Source: Pholiota molesta
Taxonomy: Eukaryota; Basidiomycota; Agaricomycetes; Agaricales; Strophariaceae
DNA: 39,983 nt
Direction of reading: 5' to 3'
Assembly: GCA_014925825.1 (NCBI GenBank)
Contig: JACGCK010000330.1
Location: 1-39,983, forward strand
Part shown: piece after piece, positions 1-10,300 of the stretch
How the letters are laid out: each line of letters starts with the position of its first letter
Position numbering within the stretch: the first letter of the stretch is position 1
Made by a program: the position numbers and the translations under genes
The notes under the pieces: generated by a model
What the model saw: only the letters and a program-made list of their open reading frames with translations
Told to the model about the DNA's origin: nothing
The model's database searches: none

Positions 1-1463
1 CCTCATCCTCGCATATGCAGTTGCTGTGAAGGTACGCATTTCTTCTGAAAACTAGAAAAATTACTTAACAAGCATTGGGAATAGCATTTCTTGCGCGACG
101 AACCAGGTGTCTACTACGAGGATCTCTACCCCCTCATCTCGTTCCTTCCTCGATACGCAAACGGAATGACAGGAACCGAGGCTGAACTGCTCCCCCTCTG
201 GCACGACGGAGACGAACCACACCGCCCAACAACCCAGCCTGCTACTGAGATGGAGAGGGAAAGCCAGTCCACCCGCAGCGTCACCGTTATCCGGAAAGAG
301 AAGGATTTCGACCCCGAAAAGGCGTTGCCTAACGTCTTTAGCGAGCGTCCGCTGAAGCCTGCTCGCAACCCACCTACGGCTGGCCTCTTGGATTATATCC
401 CCATGCTCAGGTTCTTCACGTGGATTGCCCGGGTTGTCACTCGTCAAGCTCACCCCAAAAGGCGCGGCAGCAAGAGACGTCATAACGAATATGTCGAGAG
501 TCAAGTACCTCTGGAAATTATTCTTATCCTTTCCAAGTAATAAACTTTCGTTGCAACTCTGTTTGTTCACTTTTCTGATGCTTTTGCCTTGCACAGCTAC
601 AGCAATTGTGCGTCTACCAACTCGAATAACTAACATGTGGCCTCCTACTGATCAATATTTTTAGTTTGTATGCGCAATGGCCTCGTCCAACCCGCAATTG
701 CCACTGGTATCACAGGGAATCTGACAACGCTCCAAGACTCTCTTTCCAACCTAGAGCGCATCTGTAACACTCCCTTGCCCTTCGCCTACCAGGCTCATCT
801 TCGCATGTCTCTCTGGTAAACTTTTTTAGCTGAATTTCCTATTCGACATCGACGGCTAATAGACTCGAATTATTATCCAGGATTTATTTGTTCTTCCTGC
901 CATTCCAGATTTACAGCACCTTCAAATGGATTACCATCCCTGGAACCGCTTTTTCGGCATTCCTCCTCCTTGGTTTCCTGGAAATTGGACAAGAGATGTA
1001 TGTGTTCCAAACCTTTGTATGTAAGTTTCGATGCTTATTTGGAATATCGATAGCGAAAACCCTTTCAATTACGACCTGAACGATCTTGACCTCGATTACT
1101 TCTGCCTTGCCATCCAGCGCGAGCTGCACTTGATCACTGCTGTCAGTACCCCCCGTCTTCCTCTTTTTGACGCCAGCTTACCTCCGAGTCTCTACAGCAC
1201 ACGATGCCCAACCCATCCGACTTCATCTTCAGCCCACTGTAAGTGCTATCCCCCCTTCCTCGCCTCACGTGACATTGCTCATCACCGCAATCTCACACAG
1301 AAACCAACCTTTCGCGCCCTCCGATCGGCGCACGGCCGAGGAGCTCACCGCGAGCGCGAGCGAATACCACATGCCCGACTCGGACGTCGCGCCCGGCTTT
1401 GCGAGCCTGCGGCGGACCCTGGTCAAGGGCTGGAAGGACGTCGATGTCCTCACGCGCAAATAG
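1..1463 (+). CDS. Bestrophin/UPF0187-family anion channel-like membrane protein (5' end missing)
   Basis: Exons read 1-31 (partial), 85-536, 597-607, 665-815, 881-997, 1054-1141, 1177-1238 and 1301-1463, all with GT-AG introns, giving 357 visible residues and a TAG stop. Family hallmarks appear in order: AVAVKHFLRDE at the left edge, YEDLYPLISFLP, VPLEIILILS, LERICNTPLPFAY, the hydrophobic WIYLFFLPFQIY, EIGQEIENPFNYDLNDLDLD (the diagnostic ENPF.YD..DL.LD stretch) and, near the end, MPNPSDFIFSPLN. Bestrophin-like proteins are membrane chloride/anion channels; this role is inferred from the family. The third exon is a micro-exon of only 11 nt, and the intron at 1142-1176 is only 35 nt, so that junction is the least certain. 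The start codon and first membrane segment lie to the left of the window. Confidence 0.88.
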
Positions 1464-1863
1464 ATTTTGGGCGGTGGATGTATGGTTGTTCTTTCTTTCT
1501 TTCTTTTGCTGTTGTGAAAAGTCGAAAAGTTGCGGTGTACCCTGGGTGTTGCCCTGGTGTTTCCGCAACGTTGTGCTATGTCGTATATGCTATCGGGTTT
1601 AGGGTTTTAATTGGTTTTAATTCTTTTTTCTTTCTTGCTGCTCCTTGACCTTTGACCTTTGAAGAGTCCTCAGGAAAGTGTAGCGCTGTTGTCTTTTGTT
1701 TGAGTTGGGCTGAGTCCACTGCATTCTCGTAATACATTCACTTGCATTCTGTCATCATGATGTTCTCATCGCCTGGATGATCATTGAGTATTGCCTGGCA
1801 TAAACCGCAAGGTATGACATAAAGTGATTACAAAGGCCCTTTTAAATCTTCACGTCGAGTGTA
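1464..1863. other. 3' flank of the bestrophin-like gene, no gene seen
   Basis: T-rich sequence follows the stop codon and should contain the 3' UTR and poly(A) site. No conserved reading frame is visible. Confidence 0.4.
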
Positions 1864-1906
1864 CTAGCCTTTTGACCCGTGCTTCGCACGGGAAGCAGGC
1901 TGCTAG
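1864..1906 (-). mobile_element. Helitron-like 3' terminus (hairpin plus CTAG)
   Basis: A perfect 7-bp-stem hairpin, CCCGTGC-TTC-GCACGGG, lies at 1876-1892. Read on the minus strand it is followed by 8 nt, then CTAG, then T (plus 1863-1867). That is the arrangement expected of a Helitron 3' end inserted between A and T. On the plus strand it is also followed by 10 nt and CTAG (1903-1906), but the next base is A. No Rep/helicase coding sequence is visible, so this would be a non-autonomous copy whose other end (beginning TC) I could not locate. Confidence 0.35.
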
Positions 1907-2747
1907 ATGTTGATCGACTATCATCAATCACTTTCCACTGGAGTCTGCCTATGGGAGACTACATTGATTCTACAGATATGATTGGGAATCACCTATACAT
2001 ACAATATACTCAATCCTGTAACTGTCTTTCATGGCCTATATATCTTATCTATCGAGTTAATGGCATCGTAAAGACCCGTCTCCAACAGTAAAAAAATGTC
2101 CAAGGTGGAAAGCAATTTGAAGATCAATAGCATGTTGGTATATCCGTGAGCAAGGACTGTGTCCCATATCTCATATCATCAATGCCCATGCGCCATCGCA
2201 TTCAGTACATACAACCTTGATCTGTACCCGTCAATGCAATATGTTCTCGGTGGGTGCATGCCCATCGCCGCATGACTGGCCTGCTGCATGTTGCATCTCC
2301 ATGCCGCGGAGAAACTGCAAATGCAGAATTTGTAGTACACGGTTGGTACACGGAGAATCTAATAAATTGTCACAGCCTTCGCCTCTCGTCAGTGCCGCTC
2401 GCGAGTCGCAGCTTCCCGCGGTGCCACCAGTCACCGTTGCCCTGATGTTTTTGCTAGTGCTGGCCACCATTGTCTGAGGACCACGTCGATGGTATTTGCG
2501 ATGCAGCAGAAAAACTGCGCATCATGCACGATGGATCTGGGGTCATTTTGATAGTTGTCATCTTGTTGTCGAGGATAGGCTTGCTATAGACATAATCTAG
2601 TTCCTGTGGAAACCCGTCCCAAGTTGTATAAAAGTTAGAGATACTGAGAGGCAGTCCTAGTTGAGCCGAGAAAATGCGAGAGAAAGCAAGACCGAGCTGC
2701 GTGACTCTAGCGTGAGCTAGGAGACTCAAGACTCAAGAGTGTAGCAA
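1907..2747. other. Intergenic, no supported gene
   Basis: Only short open stretches occur here and none shows a recognisable domain. A plus frame ending near 2477 finishes in a hydrophobic tail (VALMFLLVLATIV). A minus frame spans 2454-2729. I could not support either as a gene. Confidence 0.3.
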
Positions 2748-2820
2748 GAGCAGGTCTTGACTGGCCAGGAGCAGCTATGACATAGTACGTCTCTTTAACT
2801 TATGTGCCGGCTTCCCGTGA
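2748..2820 (+). repeat. Diverged repeat, copy 1 (related empty site of the 3069 element)
   Basis: It begins AGCAGGTCTTGACTGGCCAG and ends CTTCCCGTGA. It matches, with gaps, the sequence formed by joining the two flanks of the 901-bp element (3053-3068 joined to 3978-4057). It therefore looks like a related copy of the target sequence without the insertion. Confidence 0.45.
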
Positions 2821-2915
2821 TGAATTCCTGTCCTGAATTAACCGACTGAGAAAGTCAGAGATCAACGCAAGATCAACGAACCAGAAGAACGTGAGAGCCA
2901 AGTGAGAGCGCGGAA

Positions 2916-2942
2916 TGATCGATGATCGATGATCGATCGATG
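2916..2942. repeat. GATGATC/GATC microsatellite
   Basis: Short tandem runs of TGATCGA units occur here. Simple sequence only. Confidence 0.6.
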
Positions 2943-3068
2943 CTATTGAGATGTTGAGCGCTGAACTGAGACAAAAATGTGAGAAGAAAGAGTGAGAAAG
3001 ACAGAGGAAGAGCGACGGTGAAGGTCCTTAACAATCTGAGTGAGGCGAATCGAGAGCAGGGTCTTCGA

Positions 3069-3103
3069 AGGACCCCCGAATGTCCCCTGGGAGGTTTGTT
3101 TTG
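3069..3103 (+). repeat. Left terminal inverted repeat of the 901-bp element
   Basis: Starts AGGACCCCCGAA and ends TGTTTGTTTTG-like (GGTTTGTTTTG). It pairs with 3935-3969 in reverse complement. Confidence 0.7.
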
Positions 3104-3115
3104 GCTGGCGAAATC

Positions 3116-3215
3116 TATATGCGGACTTTTGGCGGCTCTGCGAGGCCGGTTTGTATGCGGATTTTCGAACTGACCTTCGGCTGGGCCGATTTGTGTGCGG
3201 ATTCTCGATAGGGAC
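3116..3215 (+). repeat. Cluster 1 of the TRTGCGGAYT motif
   Basis: Three copies, near 3118, 3152 and 3193, have the core TATGCGGACT, TATGCGGATT or TGTGCGGATT, often preceded by TTTG and followed by TTCGAAC. All run in the same direction. Confidence 0.6.
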
Positions 3216-3787
3216 CTCAAAACAAATCGTTAAAATTGCCAAAAAAATCGTAAATTTGCCAAAAGAAATCGTAAAATAATCGGTCTGTCGCGGGCAATCA
3301 AACATGCACGATTTTCTGACGGTTTATCGCTTCGAAAACAGCCCTGGGCTGCGACGTCGATGAGGATGGACTTGCGGAATGGCATTCGCTGAGATAAACG
3401 TCGCAATGGGAACATCTTCAGTGATGAAGAGCTTTGAATCTTGATGTCCAGTCTTCGGGGACTTCGTAGAGGGGGATCACAGTATGCCCGGAGGTCTGCT
3501 GGGGGAAGTTTTCGGAGACACCTTGCTGTTGCCGATCCAGAAAGCATAGTCGAGCTTTGTTGCCTCTCCATCTAAATCAATGAGGAGGTTATTCTGCAAG
3601 ACTGCATCTGGTGATGTGATTATGGGAGATAGGATTTTGACAGATCATAAGAATTTACAGCGCAGTCGAAGAGTAAACCAGTCTATCTAGCCTCTAAGGC
3701 TCAAAAATTCAAACCACCTCAACTTGTTGCTCAGAAGATGATGATCTGTCGCCTGGCCAGTGGGCATGGTAAAATATTTCGGGCCGG

Positions 3788-3936
3788 CCCCGTATGCGGA
3801 TTATCAAACGGACCTTCCGTGCAGAGGTTAGATATATGCGGACTTTTCGAACGGACTTTCGTCCAAAAATCTGCCTTTTGTGTGCGGATTAGGTACGGAG
3901 CTTCGCCTGCGGCGGGCCCATTTGTATGCGGATTCA
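3788..3936 (+). repeat. Cluster 2 of the TRTGCGGAYT motif
   Basis: Four copies, near 3792, 3834, 3879 and 3923, are spaced about 42-45 bp apart. Between them lie GGACCTTCCG-like pieces also found in cluster 1 (GACCTTCGG). The orientation matches cluster 1, so the clusters are not simply arms of the inverted repeat. Confidence 0.6.
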
Positions 3937-3969
3937 AAACAAACATCACAGTGGGCTTTCGGGGGTCCT
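3935..3969 (-). repeat. Right terminal inverted repeat of the 901-bp element
   Basis: Ends TTCGGGGGTCCT on the plus strand. The duplicated target GTCTTCGA follows directly at 3970-3977. Confidence 0.7.
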
Positions 3970-3978
3970 GTCTTCGAG

Positions 3979-4057
3979 CTGGCCAGAAGACATAGTGCTC
4001 CGAGTCGGCCCGCATGACGTAGCTTGGCTTCCGACTTATGTGTCAGCTTTCCCGTGA
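3979..4057 (+). repeat. Diverged repeat, copy 2 (right flank of the 901-bp element)
   Basis: Runs from CTGGCCAGAAGACATAG to GCTTTCCCGTGA. It shares both ends and the internal GACATAGT and CTTATGTG blocks with copy 1 at 2748-2820, with about 19 extra bases in the middle. Confidence 0.45.
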
Positions 4058-5458
4058 CTTTTGTCTACCGTCTTCGCTTTATTATATAGATTTGTTCTAG
4101 TCCATGTCTTTTAAATAATACCATACGCGGGGTCGACGAGGGCAGCTCGATTCCATCAACTCGTGCCACACCACGCCCTCGAGTTCGCGTCACTTGACCC
4201 ATTGCCCCAGTCTAAGGGACGCGTTGGAGGGGGTGGTAATAGTATGCATACTCTCGCGTTGCATAGCCCATTCCCATAAAGATTTCTCAGAAGGTGGAAA
4301 TTTAGAACGACAGGCTTCGAAGTTTGGGGTGTGGACCCTTGCTCCGTCGGGCTGATGGTATATCGATTTGAAGTTTGGACGCAGTTTTATTTCCAGCATG
4401 TTAAATAAATAACGTACCATGGTAAAGACCCGCAGGCAGGCAGGCAAACATCTGGTGGATGTCTTTGCATGCGAGGCTGTCGGAGAGGTGCTGTCATTGA
4501 CTAAGAGTGCGGGGTAGTCGAGACGTTACTCAACAAAGATGGGATCGAGTCCAACTTGAGCTTCTTTTGCGATTCAGCTTCAGAATCACGTTTGCGGAAG
4601 ATATATGGATGTTATGGTTTTTGGGTAGTATGATAGAAACGACTCGGATGCGGTGGCTTGGGTGGTACGATGTTATTTGTCTGGACGAAGAATGCGGGGT
4701 CGAGGCGTGAATACGAAGATGCGATCTCGGGCTTCTTTTGCGGCGTCACATAAGTACATATGAAGGATCTCTGGACATGCTACTTACTTTATTCCGCCCC
4801 AGACAGCGGCGCAGGACTTGGATAAGTCATCTAGATAGATATACACATACGCCTCCATATCTTGTTTGCATCACCTGAGCATCCTCCGAATCATGAGCGT
4901 GCAGAGTCAGAGGACCGTCGAGTCTGACATCGCTAAGGCGTAACGTTAGTAGCTTAGTATTCAACTGACATATGCAAGTAGCTTACACCTCCGCCCTCTT
5001 CGATAACTGGAGCGTGGCGCAGGCGTGTCGAACATCGATTCCCAAGTACGCAGGGTGCGTGCTCCGCATCCCGTCTGGTGTGCGCAGGTGATGATGATGA
5101 TATCGCGGGCTTGATGGCGAAGATACTTGCTTACTTGGATGCGCAAATTGCTGGGAGACGCACCGCCAAGGCGCGGCTGGGTGGAGAAACTTGGAGGAAT
5201 GGGCTGTATGTTGATTTTTTTCCGGGCGCAGTATTCGTCCCGCACGACGATCGACCCCCGTGTGGTATGGTGATTTGCTTATACTTGGGTGCGACGAGGA
5301 AGGAAGGAAGGAAGGACGCGAAGCGAGCGCAACAGGTCTCGGTTCCTGAACGAGATATGGGTATGTCACTCCAAAGTAAAGATAAAGCGAGTGCCACTGC
5401 CTCGAACCCTATCCAATCGTGATCAGCACACCAACTTGAACTTGCACTTGAATGCATA
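4058..5458. other. Intergenic, no supported gene
   Basis: I found no recognisable protein. A minus frame at 4190-4447 is open, and a minus stretch near 5131-5245 ends at a possible donor (GTAAGC), but neither leads to a convincing multi-exon gene. A GGAA-type simple repeat lies near 5297-5315. Confidence 0.3.
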
Positions 5459-5892
5459 TCAACCAAACCTTCTCTGCAAGGGCTGTCCTCGGGTGTATTC
5501 CATAGTTTGATAAGTACATAGATCATTCAAGCTTGAGCAGGAAATGCACCCCCTCATGGCCGTCGCGTGGCGCCGTCGAACGCGTAATAACCCATTGTCT
5601 CCATACATCCATACTTGGGATCTCTGGCCATTGTTCGCGGATCGCTCAGGGCGGATGGCATCAACGCAAGCAATAGCCAGCGAAAGAAGACAGACGAGTG
5701 CGAGCGATCCCATGAACAGAAGCAACGCGCCGCGAAGCATGGGTTTCAAGTTCAAGTCATGATATCTAAGCGCAGGTACAAAGGTGTTAGTTGGGTTTCG
5801 GCTCAGAGGAATAAGTAGGAGGACGGAGCATCTCCGAACTCTTTGTCGGCGCCGGAATGGAACGCATACCTTTGAAAAGAAGTCTCCACCAT
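5459..5892 (-). CDS. Possible small membrane protein, unknown
   Basis: A two-exon model reads ATG at 5892 (MVETSFQ), an intron at 5766-5869 with donor GTATGC, a CTAAC branch-like site and acceptor CTTAG, then 5459-5765 to a stop. The product is about 109 residues. After the splice it has a hydrophobic segment (LLLFMGSLALVCLLSLAIA) that could be a membrane span or signal anchor. The tail is rich in Arg and has several Cys (CISCSSLNDLC). I do not recognise a family. The splice signals are good but the long 3' part has no conserved look, and another intron may start within it. It could be chance or a relic. Confidence 0.28.
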
Positions 5893-7392
5893 GGCCAGTA
5901 CGATCGAGGTATGTATAAAGGGATGGAACCGAATGAATTAAATGGTGTTTAAGCTATTTGCATTCCCATAGCGCCCCCGATCCCATTGTTCGTCCGGCCG
6001 GCTTTGCGGGGCCTCGAGGATGTGATACATGAAACAAAACCAAAACAGACAACAAAAAAAGGAGAATATTTGCGAAAGAAACCAGATTTCGAATGAACAA
6101 TGGGACAGGGATATGTGTGCACCCCCGAAGCGCGCGCGCGCGCGACGGGCAGCAAAAGCACTGGGCATATTATGACACCTGGAACACGCACGGGCCCAAA
6201 CATGCGCCCAGATGTAAGGCGCGTGCCCGGAGGTATCATGCGCGTGCGCAAATCGGTATACGCAGTCCTGTCTAGTGCTGTGTGCGTTGCGGCGTGCGCG
6301 GGGGCGAGGCTGATCCCCAAAGAAATATCGTTGTTTGGTGTTTCGGGATGAGTAAGGAGGATGAGGTGTGGAAATCGTAAAATAATCCCCCAATATTGGG
6401 AATAGTGCCCGGGGTTATGAAGTACATTATGCGCGTGGTCCCACGCACCAGCACTAGACAGACAGACGCGGAAGCGATGCGAAGAGAGGGGATCCGACAT
6501 ACCTTGGCTTTTCGGCGTTCGCAGTCCCATCTAGCCCTATGCAGTGCAGCGGCCATGTTCAGAGGTAGGGCTCGTGCGTGCTACGCGTTATCTAGGGATG
6601 TGACGGGTGCTGGGTTTTTCGCCTGTTGGAGGTGGGTTGGCTGCGCGGCTTGTAAGTAGCTAGGGAGAGCATGAGCGTGCGAGAGAGGCAGGAAGCTGAA
6701 GGAGGGGTGGCTTACTGGTTGATGTCAGTGTGCGCAGCGATGTGAGATGAAGCGATTGGGCTTGCAGTGCAGCGGGCGAGGAGATTCGATGTAGATTTGA
6801 TGGTGCAGGCGATGACGAGGTGTGGCATATGAAAGGGAACAATGGACATATGAAAGGGAGCTTATTGTACGCCCGAAAGCCCGATATGAAAGATGTTAGC
6901 GAATCCGCCGCAGAATCGAGTGAGATGCGTGCAGTCGGTTGAAGAGTCGAGAGGGATTGCCCATGTTGGTACGCGAGCGATATGGACGACGCGAGCTTCC
7001 TGAGCGGCCGCGTTGCAGGTAAGACGCGTATCGCGCCATATCGCGAAGGCGAGGACGTGCCAGCGAAGGGGCGAAGTGCTGCGAGTGGATGCGGGTGTGT
7101 AAGAGAAGAGTGCGGGCGGGAAGCGGGATGATCAGATGCCTGTGCATGGGTGGCCGGTGCTCCGTGCGCAGAGCGGCGGTTGGAGGGATAGAGGTGCAGT
7201 AGATGGGCCACGTCACTGGATCGAGTGAGATCGGGAGAATCGATGGGGAGGGAATGTCCGGAAAGGGTAATAAGGGCAGAGGGGTTCTTCGCCTCGTGCC
7301 GGTTCTCCTTTGCCCTCCAGCCACTGGACGCAGGATAAGAAAGGAAAGGGCAGCCTCGAGGCCGCTGCTGACTCCACCCCCCAGCACCAGAC
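5893..7392. other. Intergenic, promoter side of the WG-rich gene; one orphan exon candidate
   Basis: On the minus strand an ATG in good context (AACATGGCC) at 6556 opens an 18-codon exon, 6503-6556, ending at a strong donor (AAG|GTATGT). I could not find its continuation. A CG dinucleotide run lies at about 6129-6146. GC content rises steadily toward 7393. Long minus frames over 6660-7565 are probably composition artefacts. Confidence 0.3.
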
Positions 7393-10300
7393 ATGGCCAT
7401 GGCGTCCCACCACCGTCCCCCAGCGCGTCTCGCAGCAGCGCCCTCCGCATCCTCCTCCTTCGCATCCACCACCTCCACCACGCCCTCGCCCTCCGCCCGC
7501 ATCCGCGCCCTCTGGGCCGCCTTCGAGCGCGCCCTCCTCCCCGCCCACAGCACCATGGAGCACAAAACCCACGCCGCCCACGCCGCCGCCGACCTCGCCT
7601 ACTCCCGCCTCCCCCCAGCCGCCCGCCCCTCCCCCGCCGCCCACGCCGCCGACAAGGCCGCCGCCGCCCGCGCCCTCCGCACCGCCTACTACGAGAAGGC
7701 CGTCGACGCCTGGCACCGCCGTCTCGCCGACGCCGGGCTCGCCGCCGAGATGTGGACCGACATCACCGCCGACGAGATGGAGCGCATCGCCATGACCCTC
7801 GGCGGCGGGCCCGCGAGCGACGACGATGATGATGATATCGTCGTCGTGCCGCCCCCGGTGGCGCACGGGGCGCACGGCGTGTACAAGGCGCCGACCGCGA
7901 GCTCGAGCGCCGCGTCCTTCAGCCTCCTCGCGCCGTCCCTCAGCACGTCCACCCGCGCGACGAACGTCTCCGCGGCCTCCAGCGCGAGCTACGTGTCCGC
8001 CGCGTCGGGCGGCACCGGCGCCAGCTACGAGCTCGTCAAGCCGAGCGAGTTCTACTCGGAGGAGGAGGACGAGGCGTTCTACCCGGCTGGGTTTGGGGTG
8101 CGTCCTTTCTCTATCTCCTTCCGTGCCTGCCTCTGATACCATGCTAATATCGACGACTTTTTCCTTCCCAGACCCCCGCCCCGGACCCCTCCGACTTCCT
8201 CACATCCACCTCAGCCTCCGCGTCCGCGTCCGCGTCCGAGGCGTCCGACAACGACGACGACGACGCCCCGCGCGCCGGGCGCCGCCCGCACCCCTTCCGC
8301 GCGTGGAGCAGCGGCGGCTCCAACGCCTCCCCGCAGAACTCGGTCGCCTCGCTGCAAGGCACCAACCCCAACCCAACGCACCCGCGCCGCAGCGGCACCA
8401 CCACAGGCAGGGCTCCGCGTCCGCGGGCAGCTGGGGCGCGCCGCCGCCGGGGAAGAGCCCTGGGAGGCGTGGGGGGTGGGGAAGAGCACGTCGAGTGCCA
8501 GTGCGAGCGCGAGTGCGAGTGCGTCGGCTGCGGCGCGGAACGGGAAGGCGGGCACGCCCCCACCACCACCAGCAAGCCGCCGCCCGTCAGCCAGCCGTAC
8601 ATCGGCCCGCAGCTGCTGACGCGCGACGACCCCCGCACTCCAGCCCGCACGCGCACCTACACGACGTCGGCGCCGAAGAGGATGTGGAGGAGGATGTGGG
8701 GGAGGGTGAGGGGGATGGGGAAGAGGAAGAGGACAAAACGGCGGCGGCGCACGCGTTCGAGCGCTTCAAGCTGCGCACGCGGATGCAGAAGATCGTCGAG
8801 TTCCACGCGGCGGCGGCGGCCGCGGAGATCCGGCTCGCGGCGGAGATCTGGCGTGTGCGGAAGGGCATCTGCGCGAAGCCCACTAGCACCTCTTCCACCA
8901 ACACTAGCGCCGCCAACGGTAGTACAAGTACAAGTGCGAGTAATACTGCGAGTGCCGCGCAGGGGAAAGGAAGCGCGCGGCCGGGCGGGAAGACGAAAAG
9001 CGCGGCGAAGGGCAAAACGCGCGCGAACCCGAAGCGCGGCCTCTTCGGCGACGACGACGACGCCACATCCGCGTCCGACCCCGAGCCCGACGACGACGGC
9101 GCCCCGTCCGCGCCAGCGTCCCCCGCGCCCCCGACGCCGTCCGCGCTGGTGCTCGCGCACCAGCGCGCGATGGCCGCGCTGCAGGCTGCGAAGGAGGAGG
9201 AGCGCAAGGGGCTCGTGCGCGCGGAGCGGGAGAGGAGGCGGGCGAGGATGGGGATGGGGTTGAGTTCGGAGGGAAGGGAGGCGAAGGAGGGGGGGAAGGA
9301 GAGGGAGAACGACAGTCTGGACGCGAATGGGAATGGCGCGAAGGCAGCCGCGAACGCGAAGGAAAGGCGGAAGGGCCGCTCGGGGACGATCGTCTCAGGC
9401 CAGCCCACAGGCGCGCGCGCCGCTGCCAACAATACCAACGGCGCGCAACACCAACAACCACACCAGGACTACCCCCCACCCACGGACGCGCCCGCGGCCG
9501 CGCAGCAAGGCGACAACGCGCGGTGGCTGGACGCGATGTACCACTACGCGTACGCGGACGGCGCGGACCCGGGCGGCGCGGGGGACGACGACGCGGCGCT
9601 GGCGGCGGCGCTCGGCGGGCGGTTTGAGCTTGGTGTGATCCTGGGCGGCGGCGGCAAGGACGCGGATGGGGTGGAGGCGTTTTTGGACGGGGTGGTGCCG
9701 GCGCCGGCGGCGCGTGCGGGTGCGGTGAATGGGGCGGGTGCGAATGGGTGGGGCCAGCAGCAGCAGCAGCAACCACACCAAGGCGGGTGGGGTCATCATC
9801 AGCAACAACAACAACAGCAGCAGCAGCAGCAGCCACAGCAGCAGAAAGGGCCTGGAGCCGCGGCGGGATGGGGCGCGCAGCACCAGCGCGCGCAGAGCGA
9901 GGCGCAGAACCAGAACACACCGACGGCCACTTCCTTCGCCTCCGCGCCCTCCTCCTCCGCGTCCTCCGCGTCCTCGGCGTCGTCCGCTGCGCACCGCCGG
10001 CGTCCTTCCAATTCCGCTTCCACGTCCGCCTCTGCCTCTGCCTCCGCCGCAGCGGCCGCGGCTGCATCCGCTGCGACCCCGGACCCCTTCGGGCGCCCGC
10101 GCGCGATGTCCCGCGCCGCGGGCGTCGCGGGCGGTCACTCGAGCATCTTCGCGCCGATCCCCGTGCGCGCGTCGCCCTTCGGCGAGTCGTCGAGCGACGA
10201 CGAGGACGCGGGGCCGTATGCAAGGCAGTGGGGCGCCGCCGGTGCCCAGGGCGGGTGGGGTGCCGCCAGCAACGGTGCGGGTGCGAACGGCCACGGCCAG

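Larger units (their letters stand above)
3069..3969. mobile_element. Non-autonomous DNA transposon (hAT-like MITE), 901 bp
   Basis: The element is bounded by imperfect 35-bp terminal inverted repeats (3069-3103 and 3935-3969). The outer 12 bases, AGGACCCCCGAA, match perfectly and about 30 of 35 match overall. An identical 8-bp direct repeat, GTCTTCGA, sits immediately outside each end (3061-3068 and 3970-3977) as a target-site duplication. Eight bases is the duplication length typical of hAT transposons. No transposase frame is present, so it would need enzyme supplied from elsewhere. The interior carries seven copies of a TRTGCGGAYT motif in two clusters. The related empty site at 2748-2820 supports the insertion interpretation. 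Confidence 0.7.

Noticed and set aside
2217..2477. Plus frame ending in a hydrophobic tail, as a possible GPI-anchored protein
   Set aside because: No signal peptide, no repeats or cysteine pattern, and only a short frame.
3230..3571. Minus frame inside the 901-bp element as a transposase fragment
   Set aside because: No DDE or hAT-type motif is present and part of it is made from A-rich simple sequence.
4190..4447. Minus frame of 85 codons with SKFPPSEKSLWEWAM
   Set aside because: It looks vaguely protein-like but has no recognised family, no supporting splice partners and no start context. It could be a relic.
6660..7565. Long open frame on the minus strand upstream of the WG-rich gene (about 300 codons)
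   Set aside because: The composition is Ser/Pro/Arg/His-rich low complexity caused by the GC-rich strand. It overlaps exon 1 of the well-supported plus gene and shows no domain.
7826..8640. A plus frame that runs open from 7826 through the start of exon 2
   Set aside because: Its first 270 or so codons are Arg/Pro/Ser noise out of frame with the conserved exon 1. Only its part after about 8635 is the real frame.
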